Assembly (NCBI RefSeq): GCF_023556335.1
Contig: NZ_JAIKTS010000001.1
Location: 186,001-250,000, forward strand
DNA length: 64,000 bases
Origin: Stenotrophomonas mori
Lineage (GTDB): Bacteria; Pseudomonadota; Gammaproteobacteria; Xanthomonadales; Xanthomonadaceae
Direction: 5' to 3'
The position numbers were made by a program, and so were the translations under genes. Positions 43,983 through 53,419 of this stretch are shown here, piece after piece (within the stretch, counting starts at the first letter, position 1; the number at the start of each line of letters is the position of its first letter). The notes beneath the pieces were generated by a model. That model saw only the letters and a list, made by a program, of their open reading frames with translations. It was not told the DNA's origin and did no database searches.

Positions 43983-44866
43983 CGCGGAGCCCTGCCCCCG
44001 CCGGGCAGGACCCGGCGCTACAACCGCCCGCGCCTGGACGGTGTCCCTGTAGAGCGGAGCCGTGCTCCGCTGGGGCGTTCCCGCGCAGGCCCCGCCGGGC
44101 AGGGCCCGGCGCTACAGCCGCCCGCGCCTGGACGGCGTCCCTGTAGAGCGGAGCCGTGCTCCGCCGGGGCGTTCCCGCGCAGGCCCCGCCGGGCAGGGCC
44201 CGGCGCTACAACCGCCCGCGCCTGGACGGCATCCTTGTAGAGCGGAGCCCTGCTCCGCCGGGGCGTTCCCGCACAGGCCCCGCCGGGCAGGGCCCGGCGC
44301 TACAACCGCCCGCGCCTGGACGGTGTCCCTGTAGAGCGGAGCCATGCTCCGCCGGGGCGTTCCCGCGCAGGCCCCGCCGGGCAGGGCCCGGCGCTACAGC
44401 CGCCCGCGCCTGGACAGCGTCCCTGTAGAGCGGAGCCATGCTCCGCTGAGGCGTTCCCGCACAGGCCCCGCCGGGCAGGGCCCGGCGCTACAACCGCCCG
44501 CGCCTGGACGGCATCCTTGTAGAGCGGAGCCGTGCTCCGCTGGAGCGTTCCCGCACAGGCCCCGCCGGGCAGGGCCCGGCGCTACAACCGCCTGCGCTTG
44601 GACGGCATCCTTGTAGAGCGGAGCCCTTCTCCGCCGGGGCGTTCCCGCACAGGCCCCGCCGGGCAGGGCCCGGCGCTACAACCGCCTGCGCTTGGACGGT
44701 GTCCTTGTAGAGCGGAGCCCTTCTCCGCCGGGGCGTTCCCGCACAGGCCCCGCCGGGCAGGGCCCGGCGCTACAGCCGCCCGCGCCTGGACGGTGTCCCT
44801 GTAGAGCGGAGCCGTGCTCCGCCGGGGCGTTCCCGCGCAGGCCCGCCGGGCAGGGCCCGGCTCTAC
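43979..44866. repeat. Tandem array of nine 94-bp REP/GTAG-type units plus a short first unit
   Basis: Units start with GTAGAGCGGAGCC at 44049, 44143, 44237, 44331, 44425, 44519, 44613, 44707 and 44801, exactly 94 bases apart; a diverged 70-base unit at 43979-44048 precedes them. Each unit holds two head-to-head palindromes: one with stem GCGGAG/CTCCGC around a 5-base loop, and one with GCCGGGC/GCCCGGC ending CGCTAC. Changes between units fall in the first loop (CCGTG, CCCTG, CCATG, CCCTT) and the linkers; the stems are constant. It resembles the SMAG/GTAG REP elements of Stenotrophomonas. The last unit ends near 44866. Confidence 0.92.
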
Positions 44867-44932
44867 ACTGTGTCCACAAGGCGTGGGGCCGTGGGTGGCC
44901 GCGCGCGTTCCGATACTTTCAGGAGTTCCCCC

Positions 44933-45625
44933 ATGCGCATCGATATCTGGTCCGACGTCGTCTGTCCCTGGTGCTGGATCGGCAAGCACCGTTTCCAGCG
45001 CGCGCTGGCGCTGATGGGCGACAAGGCGCCGCCGGTGGAGGTGCATTGGCACCCGTTCCTGCTCGACCCCGAGGCCGATGCCACGCCGGTGCCGCTGCGC
45101 GAGGCCTATGCGGCCAAGTTCGGCGGCGCCGAGCGCAGCGCGCAGATGCTGGCGCAGACCCAGGCCACGGCGCGTGCCGAGGGCCTGCCGATGGATTTCG
45201 ACCGTAACCAGGTGCGGGTCACCACGCTGCCGGCGCACCGCCTGCTGTGGCTGGCCGGGCGCGAAGGCGTACAGGAGGCGGTGGGCGAGACGCTGTTCCG
45301 TGCCCATTTCGAGCACGGGCGCAATCTCGCCGATCCGCAGGTGCTGGCCGAGGCCGGCGCTGCCGGCGGCATCGCGGCCGAGCGGGTGGCCGCGATGCTG
45401 GCGTCCGACGAAGGGCTGGCCGAGGTCCGCGCCGGGCTGGGCCAGGCGCAGGCGCTGGGCATCCAGTCGGTGCCCACTTTCGTCATCAACGGCCGCTATG
45501 CGGTGCAGGGCGGGCAGGCGCCGGAGGTGTTCGTCCAGGTGCTGGAGAAGGTGGCCGCCGAACAGGCGCCCTCGGTGCCGGGCAAGGACGACCCGGCCTG
45601 TACGGCGGAGGGCTGCGACCTCTGA
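44933..45625 (+). CDS. DsbA-family FrnE-like oxidoreductase
   Basis: 230 aa from ATG 44933 with an AGGAG site upstream. It opens MRIDIWSDVVCPWCWIGKHR: a cytoplasmic thioredoxin fold with a CPWC active site near residues 11-14 and no signal peptide. A helical insert follows, then QSVPTFVINGRYAVQGGQAP with the cis-Pro and the family GG-x-Q-[AP] motif, ending in a Cys-containing tail (CTAEGCDL). FrnE proteins are implicated in polyketide biosynthesis or oxidative stress; the substrate here is unknown. It lies directly downstream of the repeat array. Confidence 0.88.
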   Translation: MRIDIWSDVVCPWCWIGKHRFQRALALMGDKAPPVEVHWHPFLLDPEADATPVPLREAYAAKFGGAERSAQMLAQTQATARAEGLPMDFDRNQVRVTTLPAHRLLWLAGREGVQEAVGETLFRAHFEHGRNLADPQVLAEAGAAGGIAAERVAAMLASDEGLAEVRAGLGQAQALGIQSVPTFVINGRYAVQGGQAPEVFVQVLEKVAAEQAPSVPGKDDPACTAEGCDL

Positions 45626-45821
45626 GGAGGCCGCGGTCCCCGTGACGCTGCGCGGCATGGCCGCCGTGTTTCCACAGCCGGGGGTGGTCGGTGCCGCCGT
45701 GTGGCTCCGGCGTGGGCACCGGGACCGCCCGGGCATCCGGGTTCGTCCGGAGCGGGGCGGCCCGGCGGCCACCATCGTCCTGTGCCGCCCCGGATGAACC
45801 GCCTGCCGGGCGGTGCCGCCC

Positions 45822-47225
45822 TCAGCGGCGCAGCGGCAAGGCCGGCTGCCGGGCCTCCGGCAACTGCGCGCCCAGTTCGCCGGCCAGGGTCGGGGCGATG
45901 CTGCGGATGTCGATCACGCCCAGGTTCCTGCCCGCCTCGATGCCCGGCCCCATGACGAAGAAGGCCGAGTGCATCTCCGGGTGGGTGTTGCGGTAGCCGT
46001 GGGTGCCGGTGGTCTTGTCCTGGCGCTGGATCACCTCGCCCTGCAATGCGCCGCCCATTGCGAACCCGCTTCGGCAGTCGACCATGAAAGAAGCCTGCGG
46101 CAGGGCGCCCTCGGCGAGGGCCTCCGCGCCGCGCAGGACGGCGGCGATGCCGTTCGCGGGGGTGGCGGCCAGGTCGGTGAGGATCCGCTCCACCGCCGCG
46201 GCGACGCCGCTGTCGGCGGGGTCCTTCAGCACCACCGACGCGCTGCCGCCGGAGTTCCAGGCATAGGCCTTCCATGAGGCGAGCGTGCCGTCACCGTTCA
46301 GGGTGATCAGGCCGGCCCTGGCGAAGGCGGCATTGAGGTTGACGGTCGCATCCACCGGCAGGAAACCGTGGTCCGAGGCGATGGCGATGACCGCGTCCGG
46401 GTGCGCCTTGCGTTCGGCGGCGATGAGGCGGCCGATCAGGGTGTCGAGGTGTTCCAGGGTCTCGCGGGCGAGGCGGCTGGACGGCAGCGGGCCGTCGCCG
46501 TGCTGGGCGCCGTCCAGGCCGACGAGGTGGACGGTGAGCAGGTGCGGGCGCGCCTGTTCGATCATCGCCAGCGCGATCTCGGTCAGCTTCGCATCGAAGG
46601 CCCACTCGTTGTCCTCCTTGCCGCCGTTGACGAACAGCGAGTCCACGGCCCGGACCGACTGCAGGAAGCCGCGCGGGGTCGAGACCGCCTGCAGCAGGAA
46701 GTCGTCCGAGGGGCGCTTCACCCGCCAGTACTCGGGCACGTTGTAGTCGATGGCCGGGTGCGCCACGGACACCGGCCAGAGCACCGCGGCGGTGGTCAGC
46801 CCCTGGTCCTTGGCGGCCGCCCACAGTGTGTGCGCCTTGATCTGCTCGCCGTACCAGTTCCAGGCCCCTTTCTCCACGCCCTCCGGATCGAACAGGGTGT
46901 TGGTGTGGATGCCGTGCTCCCGGGGCCCCACGCCGGTGACCAGCGCGGTGTGGTTGGGGTAGGTCACGGTCGGGGTGACGTTGACCACGCGGCTGGCATA
47001 GGCGCCGTTCTGCACGAAGCCGCGCAGCACCGGTATCTGCAGCCCGAGGCGGTCCGCATCGAGGACGTAGTCCGGGCTGAGGCCATCGACGGAGATCAGC
47101 AGCACGGCCGGCCTGCGTTCGTCCGCGGCCTGTGCGCCGGGGGCGGCCAGCAGGGCCAGTGCGGTGGACAGGACGAGTGCGCCGGACCGGGCGGTCGCGG
47201 TTATCCGGGAAAGTTTCTGGATCAT
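45822..47225 (-). CDS. Secreted ectonucleotide pyrophosphatase/phosphodiesterase (NPP) family enzyme
   Basis: 467 aa from ATG 47225. A signal peptide (SGALVLSTALALLAAPGAQA) leads to LLISVDGLSPDYVL and the nucleophile motif VTPTVTYPNHTALVTG, where Thr is the likely catalytic residue. The metal ligands continue with AIASDHGFLPVDA and TTGTHGYRNTHPEMHSAFFV. It is an alkaline-phosphatase-superfamily phosphodiesterase acting in the periplasm or outside. The neighbouring TonB receptor, in the same direction and 95 bases upstream, suggests the two may handle the same phosphorylated nutrient, but the substrate is unknown. Confidence 0.87.
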   Translation of the reverse strand: MIQKLSRITATARSGALVLSTALALLAAPGAQAADERRPAVLLISVDGLSPDYVLDADRLGLQIPVLRGFVQNGAYASRVVNVTPTVTYPNHTALVTGVGPREHGIHTNTLFDPEGVEKGAWNWYGEQIKAHTLWAAAKDQGLTTAAVLWPVSVAHPAIDYNVPEYWRVKRPSDDFLLQAVSTPRGFLQSVRAVDSLFVNGGKEDNEWAFDAKLTEIALAMIEQARPHLLTVHLVGLDGAQHGDGPLPSSRLARETLEHLDTLIGRLIAAERKAHPDAVIAIASDHGFLPVDATVNLNAAFARAGLITLNGDGTLASWKAYAWNSGGSASVVLKDPADSGVAAAVERILTDLAATPANGIAAVLRGAEALAEGALPQASFMVDCRSGFAMGGALQGEVIQRQDKTTGTHGYRNTHPEMHSAFFVMGPGIEAGRNLGVIDIRSIAPTLAGELGAQLPEARQPALPLRR

Positions 47226-47320
47226 GGGAGTTCTCTTCGGGAAGGGGGAGGCGCGGGGAGCGCCGCCCCCGGGCATGGAGCCCCGGGGCGCGGCGTCCGG
47301 CATGCCGGAGGCGGGACGGC

Positions 47321-50300
47321 TCAGAACGTGAAGGTGTAGTTGAGGCTGTAGTACCGGCCCAGCAGGTCGTACACGCTGCTGTTGGCGTAGATGCCCGGCT
47401 CGCCGAAGCCCATCTGCGGCGGCTTGGTGTCCAGCAGGTTGTTCACGCTCAGGTTGAACACATGGCGGCCGACGCCGTAGCGTCCGGAGAGGTCGTAGTA
47501 CGTGCGTGACGGCACGTTGTTGTTGTCGTACTGCTCCTTGGACGTCGCATTGACGTTGCCCTTGCCATGGCCCCAGTAGCGGCTGTTCAGGGCCACGCCG
47601 AAGCGGCCGACGTCATAGGTGGTGGTCAGGCTGGCACGCAGGTTCGGGCTCGAATAGGCGCCGTCGACGAGCTGGTCGCCGGCCGGGACGCCGGGCGTGG
47701 TCTCCAGCACCTGCTTGATCAGGTAGGTGCCGGCCAGCTTCAGGCCAAGCCGGCCGGGGCCGGCATCGACGCTCCAGTTGGCGCCCAGGTCCACGCCGCG
47801 GGCATGCATGCGCGCGATGTTGGCCGTCTGCGCGTTCACCGCGACGCCGGCGCCCAGCGGCAGGGCGATGCCGACGGTCGGATTGACGTTCTGCGCGTCG
47901 TGGTTGCGGGTCACCGATGCGCAGTACGGGTTGTCGATGCTCGGCAGGTCGACGCACAGGTTCATGATCTGCAGGTAGCTGAGCGTGTAGATCACGTCGT
48001 CGATGTCGATGTTCCAGTAGTCCACCGTCAGGTCGAAGTTCCTGCGCGGGCGCCACACGAAGCCGATGGTCGTGCTGTCGGACACCTCCGGGCGCAGGTC
48101 CGGGTTGCCGCCGGACGTCGTGACCGGGCCCAGCTTGGGATCCACGAACGGCGCCGGCACGCCGGAGGCGGCGCAGTTGGCCGCCCGGGTCGGCGAGGCG
48201 TGGTAGTTGCCGACCATGCAGGGGTCGGCGATCGACCCCTGGCGGGTTTCGCTGATCGGCTCGTACAGCTCGCCGAAATTGGGGGTGCGCACGCTGCGCG
48301 ACTTCACGCCGCGGATGGCCAGCCCTTCGAGGGGCTCCCACACCACGCCGTACTTCCACGCCTGGGTGCTGCCGACCGTGCTGTAGTCCGAGTAGCGGTA
48401 AGCCGCCTCCACGTCCAGGCGCCTGGCGAAGGCCCGGTCGGCCAGCAGCGGCGCCATCGTCTCGACGTAGGCCTCTCTCACGCTGGTGGTGACGTCCAGC
48501 TGCGAACGCAGGGCGATGCCGCCGCCATAGGCCAGTTCCCCGGCCACCGCCAGCGGGTCGTCGCGGTTGACCAGCGTGTCCCTGCGGTACTCGAGGCCGG
48601 CGGCGAACTGCAGGTTGCCGGCGGGCAGCTGGAACGCCGAGCCGCTGATCCCCGCGCCGGCCAGCTGCTGGGTGGTCTCGCGGAACTCGTGGCGGTCGCC
48701 CATCACGTAGTCGACCAGCGCCTTGCTCGCCGGTGCGGTGCTGAAGATGTTCAGCGGCACGCAGCCCTCGGCGCGGGCGGCCTCGCTGCGGCACACGGGC
48801 TGGCCATCGACCGAGATGACGTCGCGGGCGGCCAGCCAATGCGACTTCCACGGCAGGTTGCCGTCGACGACGCGGTCGGTCACCTTGCCGTACTGGTAGA
48901 ACGCGTTCCACCCCAGGTAGTCGCCGAGGTCGCCGGAGACGTCCGTGCCGAGGGTGAAGCTGCGGCGGTGGTGATCCATGGTCATCACCGGGAAATTGCC
49001 GTAGGTGCGGTCGATGCTCAGGCTGGTCAGGCCGTGCTGCTCCATGACCGCGCGGATCGCGTCGGGCAGGAACGGGTTGTCCAGGTAGGCCTTGGCGCCG
49101 CCGGGCGCGGTGCCCTGGCTGGAGAAGAACGTGGTGCGGGTATCGTCGCGCCACGGGTAGTAGTTGCCGGCGTAGTCCGTCTTGGCGTAGTCGAACCAGC
49201 CGCTCCAGGTGAGGTTCTCGTTGAAGTCGAACTCGGCCCGGCCCATCACCGAGGCGTTCGTGTTGCCGCCGCGCAGCTGGTAGTGGTCGGTCAGGTTGCG
49301 GCCGTCGCCGCCATTGCCGGTGGCGAACTGGGCGATGCCGCTGGAGTAGTAGACATCGTGGTACATGGGGCGCACGGTGCCGCCGCTTTCGAGCATGTAG
49401 CGGGTGTTGATCGCCTGCCCGTTGACCGTTCCCAGCCAGAAGTTCGGCTCATAGGCGTAATAGTGCTGCCGGTAGTTGTAGAGGGTGAGGTTGTCGTGGA
49501 TGCCGTCGTCCACGCCGGTGTTGTCCGGGTTGGCCAGGTTGAACGGCTGCCATGTCCACGGGTAGCGGTCGTACATGTACAACGGATCGGTCCGCGTCCA
49601 GGTGCCGCCCAGCGAGACCCGGCCGCGGCCGTCGGCGAACTTGAAGCCGCTGGACAGCGACACCATCCGCTGGCCGGCATCGCCCTGCTCGGACATGCCG
49701 CCGGTGACGGACAGGGTGGTCTCCTCGATGTCCTTGCGGGTGATGATGTTCACCGCGCCGGTGACGGCATCGGCGCCGTACACGGCGGCGGCACCGCCGG
49801 TGACGATCTCCACGCGGTCGATCATGCCCAGCGGGATGGTGCCGATGTCCACCGCCGAGGAGCGCGCCGAGGCCGAGACGCGGCGTTTGCCGTCGATCAG
49901 CGTCAGCGAGCGGTTGGTGCCCAGGTTGCGCAGGTTGAGGAACGAGGCGCCGGCATCCCAGCCGGTCACGCTGCTGGAGAGGCTGTTGCCGATGCCCATC
50001 GCGGGGTTCTGCTGCAGCACGCTGTACAGGTCGTTGTTGCCGAAGCGCAGGGCCTCGTCCATGCGGACGACGCTGATCGGCATCGGTTGCTCGAGTTCCG
50101 GGCGTGCGATGCGCGAGCCGGTGACGACCATCCGGTCCAGCGTCTGCGGGGCGTCGCCGGTGCGCGCAGCGTCCTGCCCGTCCGGGTCGACAGCCAGCAC
50201 CGCGACGTTGCCGTCGAAGGAGCGCACCGACAGTCCGGTGCCCTGGACCAGTTCGTTCAGGGCCAGGCGGGTGTCGAGCGCCCCGTGCACCGGGTTGACC

Positions 50301-50494
50301 GTGCGGCCCAGCGCATCGGAGCTGGAGATGATCGCCTGGATGCCGGCCTGCTCGGCGAACTGGCGCACCCCGCTGGCGGCGGGTTGCGTCGGCACGTCGA
50401 AGGCCGGGCCCTGCGCGAAGGCCGCGGGCGCGGCCTGCAGGGCCAGCACCGTCGCGGCGATGCTGGCGGCCAGGGGGGAGAGGATGAAACGCAT
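47321..50494 (-). CDS. TonB-dependent outer-membrane receptor with STN signalling domain
   Basis: 1057 aa. A signal peptide is followed by an STN domain (about 30-105; FDVPTQPAASGVRQFAEQAG, with VHGALDTRLALNELVQGTGL). A plug follows (about 120-260; MVVTGSRIARPELEQP, then VEIVTGGAAAVYGADAVTG). A large beta-barrel ends in YYSLNYTFTF. Plug sequences with IARPE and GADAVTGAVNII resemble receptors that transport oligosaccharides or other non-iron nutrients in Xanthomonadaceae. The STN domain links it to the FecR/FecI pair just upstream, forming a cell-surface signalling transducer. Confidence 0.92.
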   Translation of the reverse strand: MRFILSPLAASIAATVLALQAAPAAFAQGPAFDVPTQPAASGVRQFAEQAGIQAIISSSDALGRTVNPVHGALDTRLALNELVQGTGLSVRSFDGNVAVLAVDPDGQDAARTGDAPQTLDRMVVTGSRIARPELEQPMPISVVRMDEALRFGNNDLYSVLQQNPAMGIGNSLSSSVTGWDAGASFLNLRNLGTNRSLTLIDGKRRVSASARSSAVDIGTIPLGMIDRVEIVTGGAAAVYGADAVTGAVNIITRKDIEETTLSVTGGMSEQGDAGQRMVSLSSGFKFADGRGRVSLGGTWTRTDPLYMYDRYPWTWQPFNLANPDNTGVDDGIHDNLTLYNYRQHYYAYEPNFWLGTVNGQAINTRYMLESGGTVRPMYHDVYYSSGIAQFATGNGGDGRNLTDHYQLRGGNTNASVMGRAEFDFNENLTWSGWFDYAKTDYAGNYYPWRDDTRTTFFSSQGTAPGGAKAYLDNPFLPDAIRAVMEQHGLTSLSIDRTYGNFPVMTMDHHRRSFTLGTDVSGDLGDYLGWNAFYQYGKVTDRVVDGNLPWKSHWLAARDVISVDGQPVCRSEAARAEGCVPLNIFSTAPASKALVDYVMGDRHEFRETTQQLAGAGISGSAFQLPAGNLQFAAGLEYRRDTLVNRDDPLAVAGELAYGGGIALRSQLDVTTSVREAYVETMAPLLADRAFARRLDVEAAYRYSDYSTVGSTQAWKYGVVWEPLEGLAIRGVKSRSVRTPNFGELYEPISETRQGSIADPCMVGNYHASPTRAANCAASGVPAPFVDPKLGPVTTSGGNPDLRPEVSDSTTIGFVWRPRRNFDLTVDYWNIDIDDVIYTLSYLQIMNLCVDLPSIDNPYCASVTRNHDAQNVNPTVGIALPLGAGVAVNAQTANIARMHARGVDLGANWSVDAGPGRLGLKLAGTYLIKQVLETTPGVPAGDQLVDGAYSSPNLRASLTTTYDVGRFGVALNSRYWGHGKGNVNATSKEQYDNNNVPSRTYYDLSGRYGVGRHVFNLSVNNLLDTKPPQMGFGEPGIYANSSVYDLLGRYYSLNYTFTF

Positions 50495-50706
50495 GGTGGT
50501 ACTCCTGCAGGGTGATGAGGATCACCAGCAGGACGTCGCACGGCGCGTTTTCCTTCCATTCATGCGATGAATCTTTTGTTGCAGTGCCCGGCCGCCGGGC
50601 CTTGGCGCCGGGCGGCAGCCCGGCAGGAGCGTCGTGGAGTGCGGGTCCGCGCGTGCACCACCGCCGGCCGCGCCTCAGGGGCCTTCCCGGCCCCCTGCGC
50701 CGCTGG

Positions 50707-51645
50707 TCACCGTGCCTGGAGGACGAGCATGCCGTCGTGCTTGACGACCTTTCCGCCCGCCACCGCGGCGGCGGCCTGGGCGAACTGCTCCGGATCGTCG
50801 GCATGGAACAGGCCGACGATGCCCACCTGGCCGATCGCCGGATCGGCGATCACGATCTGTGTCCGGTTGATGCGGTTGAAACGGGCGACTGCCTCGCTGA
50901 TGGACGCGTTGTCCAGCGATATCTGCGCCCGCCCGGGTCCCGGCGACACCGGGCCGCCGGGACCCGGCTCCAGCGTCAACCGTCCGCCGGCCCGCAGCAG
51001 CACCGCCTGGTCGCGTTCGTTGCCGGCCCACACCAGCACGCTGCCCTCGTCGACCTCGACCGTGCCGCCGGCTGGGCCCTCGCGGGTGACCGAGTACACC
51101 GTGCCGGTCGCCTGGGCGGATACCTGGCCGGCATTCACCACGAAGGGGCGCGTCCGGTCCTTGGCCACATGGAAGGTCGCCCGGCCACTGAGCAGGGTCA
51201 CCCGGCGCGCCTGGCCGTCCAGCGCCACGTGGATGCGGGCGTCGTCCTGCAGCATGACCCGCGAGCCGTCCTGCAGGGTCAGCTGGCGCTGCGCCGGCCC
51301 GGCGCCCTGGTGCGGCAGCAGGAACAGGAGCAGGCCCAGGGTCGCGACCAGGGCGAGCGCGGCGGCCAGCGCGGCGTGCCGGGCGCGCCGGCCGCGCACC
51401 TGCGCGGGGGCGGCCCCGTACTCGGCGTCGTTGCCGGATATGGCCGCAGGGGCGCTGCGCACGGCCGTCTCCAGCGCCAGCAGCGCGGCCTGGGCGCGCA
51501 GGTAGGCGCCACGGTTGAGCCTGCTTTCCGCGAGCCACGCCGCCAGTCCGGCGCGGTCCGTCCCGGTCATCGCCCCGTGCGCCGCCCGCGCCGCCCATCG
51601 AGCGGCCTGTCCATCTCTGCGATTTTTCCCGTGCTCGGCGTCCAA
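50707..51645 (-). CDS. FecR-type anti-sigma/sigma-regulator membrane protein
   Basis: 312 aa. The cytoplasmic DUF4880 domain is at the N-terminus (AARWAARAAHGAMTGTDRAG, then LAAWLAESRLNRGAYLRAQA), one membrane span at about 110-130 (AALAAALALVATLGLLLFLL) and a periplasmic FecR domain beyond (LTLQDGSRVMLQDDARIHVA, with ATGTVYSVTREG). A C-terminal region resembling STN (VARFNRINRTQIVIADPAIG) may contact the receptor. It transmits receptor state to the sigma factor. Its start lies inside fecI (79-base overlap). Confidence 0.9.
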   Translation of the reverse strand: MDAEHGKNRRDGQAARWAARAAHGAMTGTDRAGLAAWLAESRLNRGAYLRAQAALLALETAVRSAPAAISGNDAEYGAAPAQVRGRRARHAALAAALALVATLGLLLFLLPHQGAGPAQRQLTLQDGSRVMLQDDARIHVALDGQARRVTLLSGRATFHVAKDRTRPFVVNAGQVSAQATGTVYSVTREGPAGGTVEVDEGSVLVWAGNERDQAVLLRAGGRLTLEPGPGGPVSPGPGRAQISLDNASISEAVARFNRINRTQIVIADPAIGQVGIVGLFHADDPEQFAQAAAAVAGGKVVKHDGMLVLQAR

Positions 51646-52190
51646 GCTGGAGTACCTTCCTGCGCTGTCTGCGGGTCCTGCTCGATCGCCTTCAGCAGGC
51701 TGCGCAAGCCACGCACGATATGGTTTTCGACGACGTTCTCAGTGACGCCCAGGCGCCGCGCGGTCTCGGCCTGCGACAGGCCGTGCACGCGCCGCAGCTC
51801 GATGACCTGCCGGCAGGTCAAGGATAGCCGTGACAGCGTCGCCTCGACCCGCAGCAGCGTCTGGCCGGCCTCGGCCGCCCGGTCCGGCGGCGGGGCATCA
51901 TCCATGACGTTCAACCAGTCGTTTTCCGTCAACGGCCTGATGTTCGCCGTGCGGGTGCCGCGGACCATGTCGATGGCCACCGCGCGGACCGTCGTGAAGA
52001 AATAGGCCCGCCCGTTCTGGATATGGTCCACCGATGCGAGCTCGGACAGGCGGCAATACGCTTCCTGGATCACGTCGTCGATATCGACCGATCCGCCCCA
52101 GTGGCGGACCAGCCACCCGCGGACCATCGGTTCGTGGGGGAGGATCTCGCGGGTAACCCACGCCGCGATGCTTTGGGAATGGGCATCCAT
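51567..52190 (-). CDS. FecI-family ECF sigma factor
   Basis: 207 aa. Region 2 reads GGSVDIDDVIQEAYCRLSEL and GRAYFFTTVRAVAIDMVRGT; region 4 reads LSRLSLTCRQVIELRRVHGL, then SQAETARRLGVTENVVENHI. The C-terminal 40 residues are variable. It should direct transcription of the TonB receptor gene once released by the FecR-type regulator encoded next. The gene order sigma-regulator-receptor in one direction is that of starvation or nutrient cell-surface signalling systems. Confidence 0.92.
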   Translation of the reverse strand: MDAHSQSIAAWVTREILPHEPMVRGWLVRHWGGSVDIDDVIQEAYCRLSELASVDHIQNGRAYFFTTVRAVAIDMVRGTRTANIRPLTENDWLNVMDDAPPPDRAAEAGQTLLRVEATLSRLSLTCRQVIELRRVHGLSQAETARRLGVTENVVENHIVRGLRSLLKAIEQDPQTAQEGTPAWTPSTGKIAEMDRPLDGRRGRRTGR

Positions 52191-52411
52191 GGAGTAGCAG
52201 GCCTGGTAAAGGGCCGCCGGGGCGGCAGGGAGGGGCGCCCGGTGCCGGTTTCCGGGCCCTGGGACCGCCGCAGGGTTCCATGCGCAGGTGATGATCCGGT
52301 TACAGTCCCTGGACGGTCGGGCCGGGGTGGCCGTCCGGCCGGCACCGCGGCGTCTGACGCGGCCGCCGCCATCTGCGACAATGCGCGGCTCGGCTGTATG
52401 GGAATCCGCAC

Positions 52412-53419
52412 ATGCTTCTGATCGGCGTCGCCGGCACTGAACTGACCTCCCGCGAACGCGACTGGCTGCAGCATGACGCCGTGGCCGGGGTGGTGCTGTT
52501 CGCGCGCAATTTCGCCTCGCGCGAGCAGGTGGTCGAGCTGACCGCGGCGATCCGGGGCGCCACCGCGCGCCCGCTGCTGATCGCGGTGGACCAGGAAGGC
52601 GGGCGGGTGCAGCGCTTCCGCGAGGGCTACAGCGCGCTGCCGCCGCTGGAAGGTTTCGGTGCGCTGTACGCGCGCGATCCGGAGGCCGCGCTGGCGCTGG
52701 CCGGCGAGCATGCCTGGCTGATGGCCAGCGAGATCCGCGCCAGCGGCCTGGACCTGAGCTTCGCCCCGGTCGTGGACCTGGGGCGCGGCAACCTGGCGAT
52801 CGGCGACCGGGCCTTCGCCGGGCAGCCGGAGGTGGTCGCGGCGCTGGCCGGCGCCTATGTGCGCGGCATGCACGCCGCGGGCATGGCCGCCACGCTCAAG
52901 CACTTCCCGGGGCACGGCACGGTGCGCGAGGACACCCACGTGGACACCGCCATCGATCCGCGCCCGCTGCACGTGCTCGAGGCGCAGGATCTGCTACCGT
53001 TCCGGGCCGGCATCGCCGCGGGCGCCGATGCGGTGATGATGGCCCACGTGGTCTACCCGCAGGTCGCGCCGGAACCGGCCGGCTACGCACCGCGCTGGAT
53101 CGAGCAGATCCTGCGCCGGGAGATGGGCTTCCGTGGCGTGGTGTTCTCCGACGATATCGGCATGGCGGCGTCGTTCGCCGCCGGTGGCGTCAAGGCCCGG
53201 GTCGATGCCCACCTGGATGCCGGTTGCGACGTGGTGCTGGTCTGCCACCCGGAGCTGGTCGAAGAATCGCTGCAGGCCGTCGCCGGCCGCAGCCTCAACA
53301 CCGCCGCGCTGCTGGGGCTGATCGCCCACGGCGCGATGGGCTGGGGGGGGCTGCTGGCCGATGCCCGCCACGGCGACACCCAACACCGTCTGCTGGAAAC
53401 TCTCGGAAGAACCGCCTGA
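52412..53419 (+). CDS. nagZ: Beta-N-acetylglucosaminidase NagZ (GH3)
   Basis: 335 aa. GH3 motifs are VDQEGGRVQRF, KHFPGHGTVREDTHVDTAID and VFSDDIGM, where D247 is the expected nucleophile; LSFAPVVDLGRG is also typical. It removes GlcNAc from anhydromuropeptides in cell-wall recycling, which links to AmpC induction in many bacteria. The protein is cytoplasmic, without a signal. Its stop (53417-53419) shares a base with the ATG of the downstream phosphoribosyltransferase gene, so the two are coupled. Confidence 0.95.
   Translation: MLLIGVAGTELTSRERDWLQHDAVAGVVLFARNFASREQVVELTAAIRGATARPLLIAVDQEGGRVQRFREGYSALPPLEGFGALYARDPEAALALAGEHAWLMASEIRASGLDLSFAPVVDLGRGNLAIGDRAFAGQPEVVAALAGAYVRGMHAAGMAATLKHFPGHGTVREDTHVDTAIDPRPLHVLEAQDLLPFRAGIAAGADAVMMAHVVYPQVAPEPAGYAPRWIEQILRREMGFRGVVFSDDIGMAASFAAGGVKARVDAHLDAGCDVVLVCHPELVEESLQAVAGRSLNTAALLGLIAHGAMGWGGLLADARHGDTQHRLLETLGRTA

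Noticed and set aside
44062..44804. Five overlapping 90-aa open frames with the same Arg/Pro/Gly-rich sequence
   Set aside because: They are translations of the 94-bp repeat units; the period is not a multiple of 3 and composition is not protein-like.
43979..44866. CRISPR array
   Set aside because: The units are continuous copies without unique spacers, the repeat is 94 bases and palindromic, and no cas gene is near.
47567..50515. 982-codon open frame antisense to the TonB receptor
   Set aside because: Composition is His/Gly/Arg/Val-rich noise; the minus frame carries STN, plug and barrel signatures.
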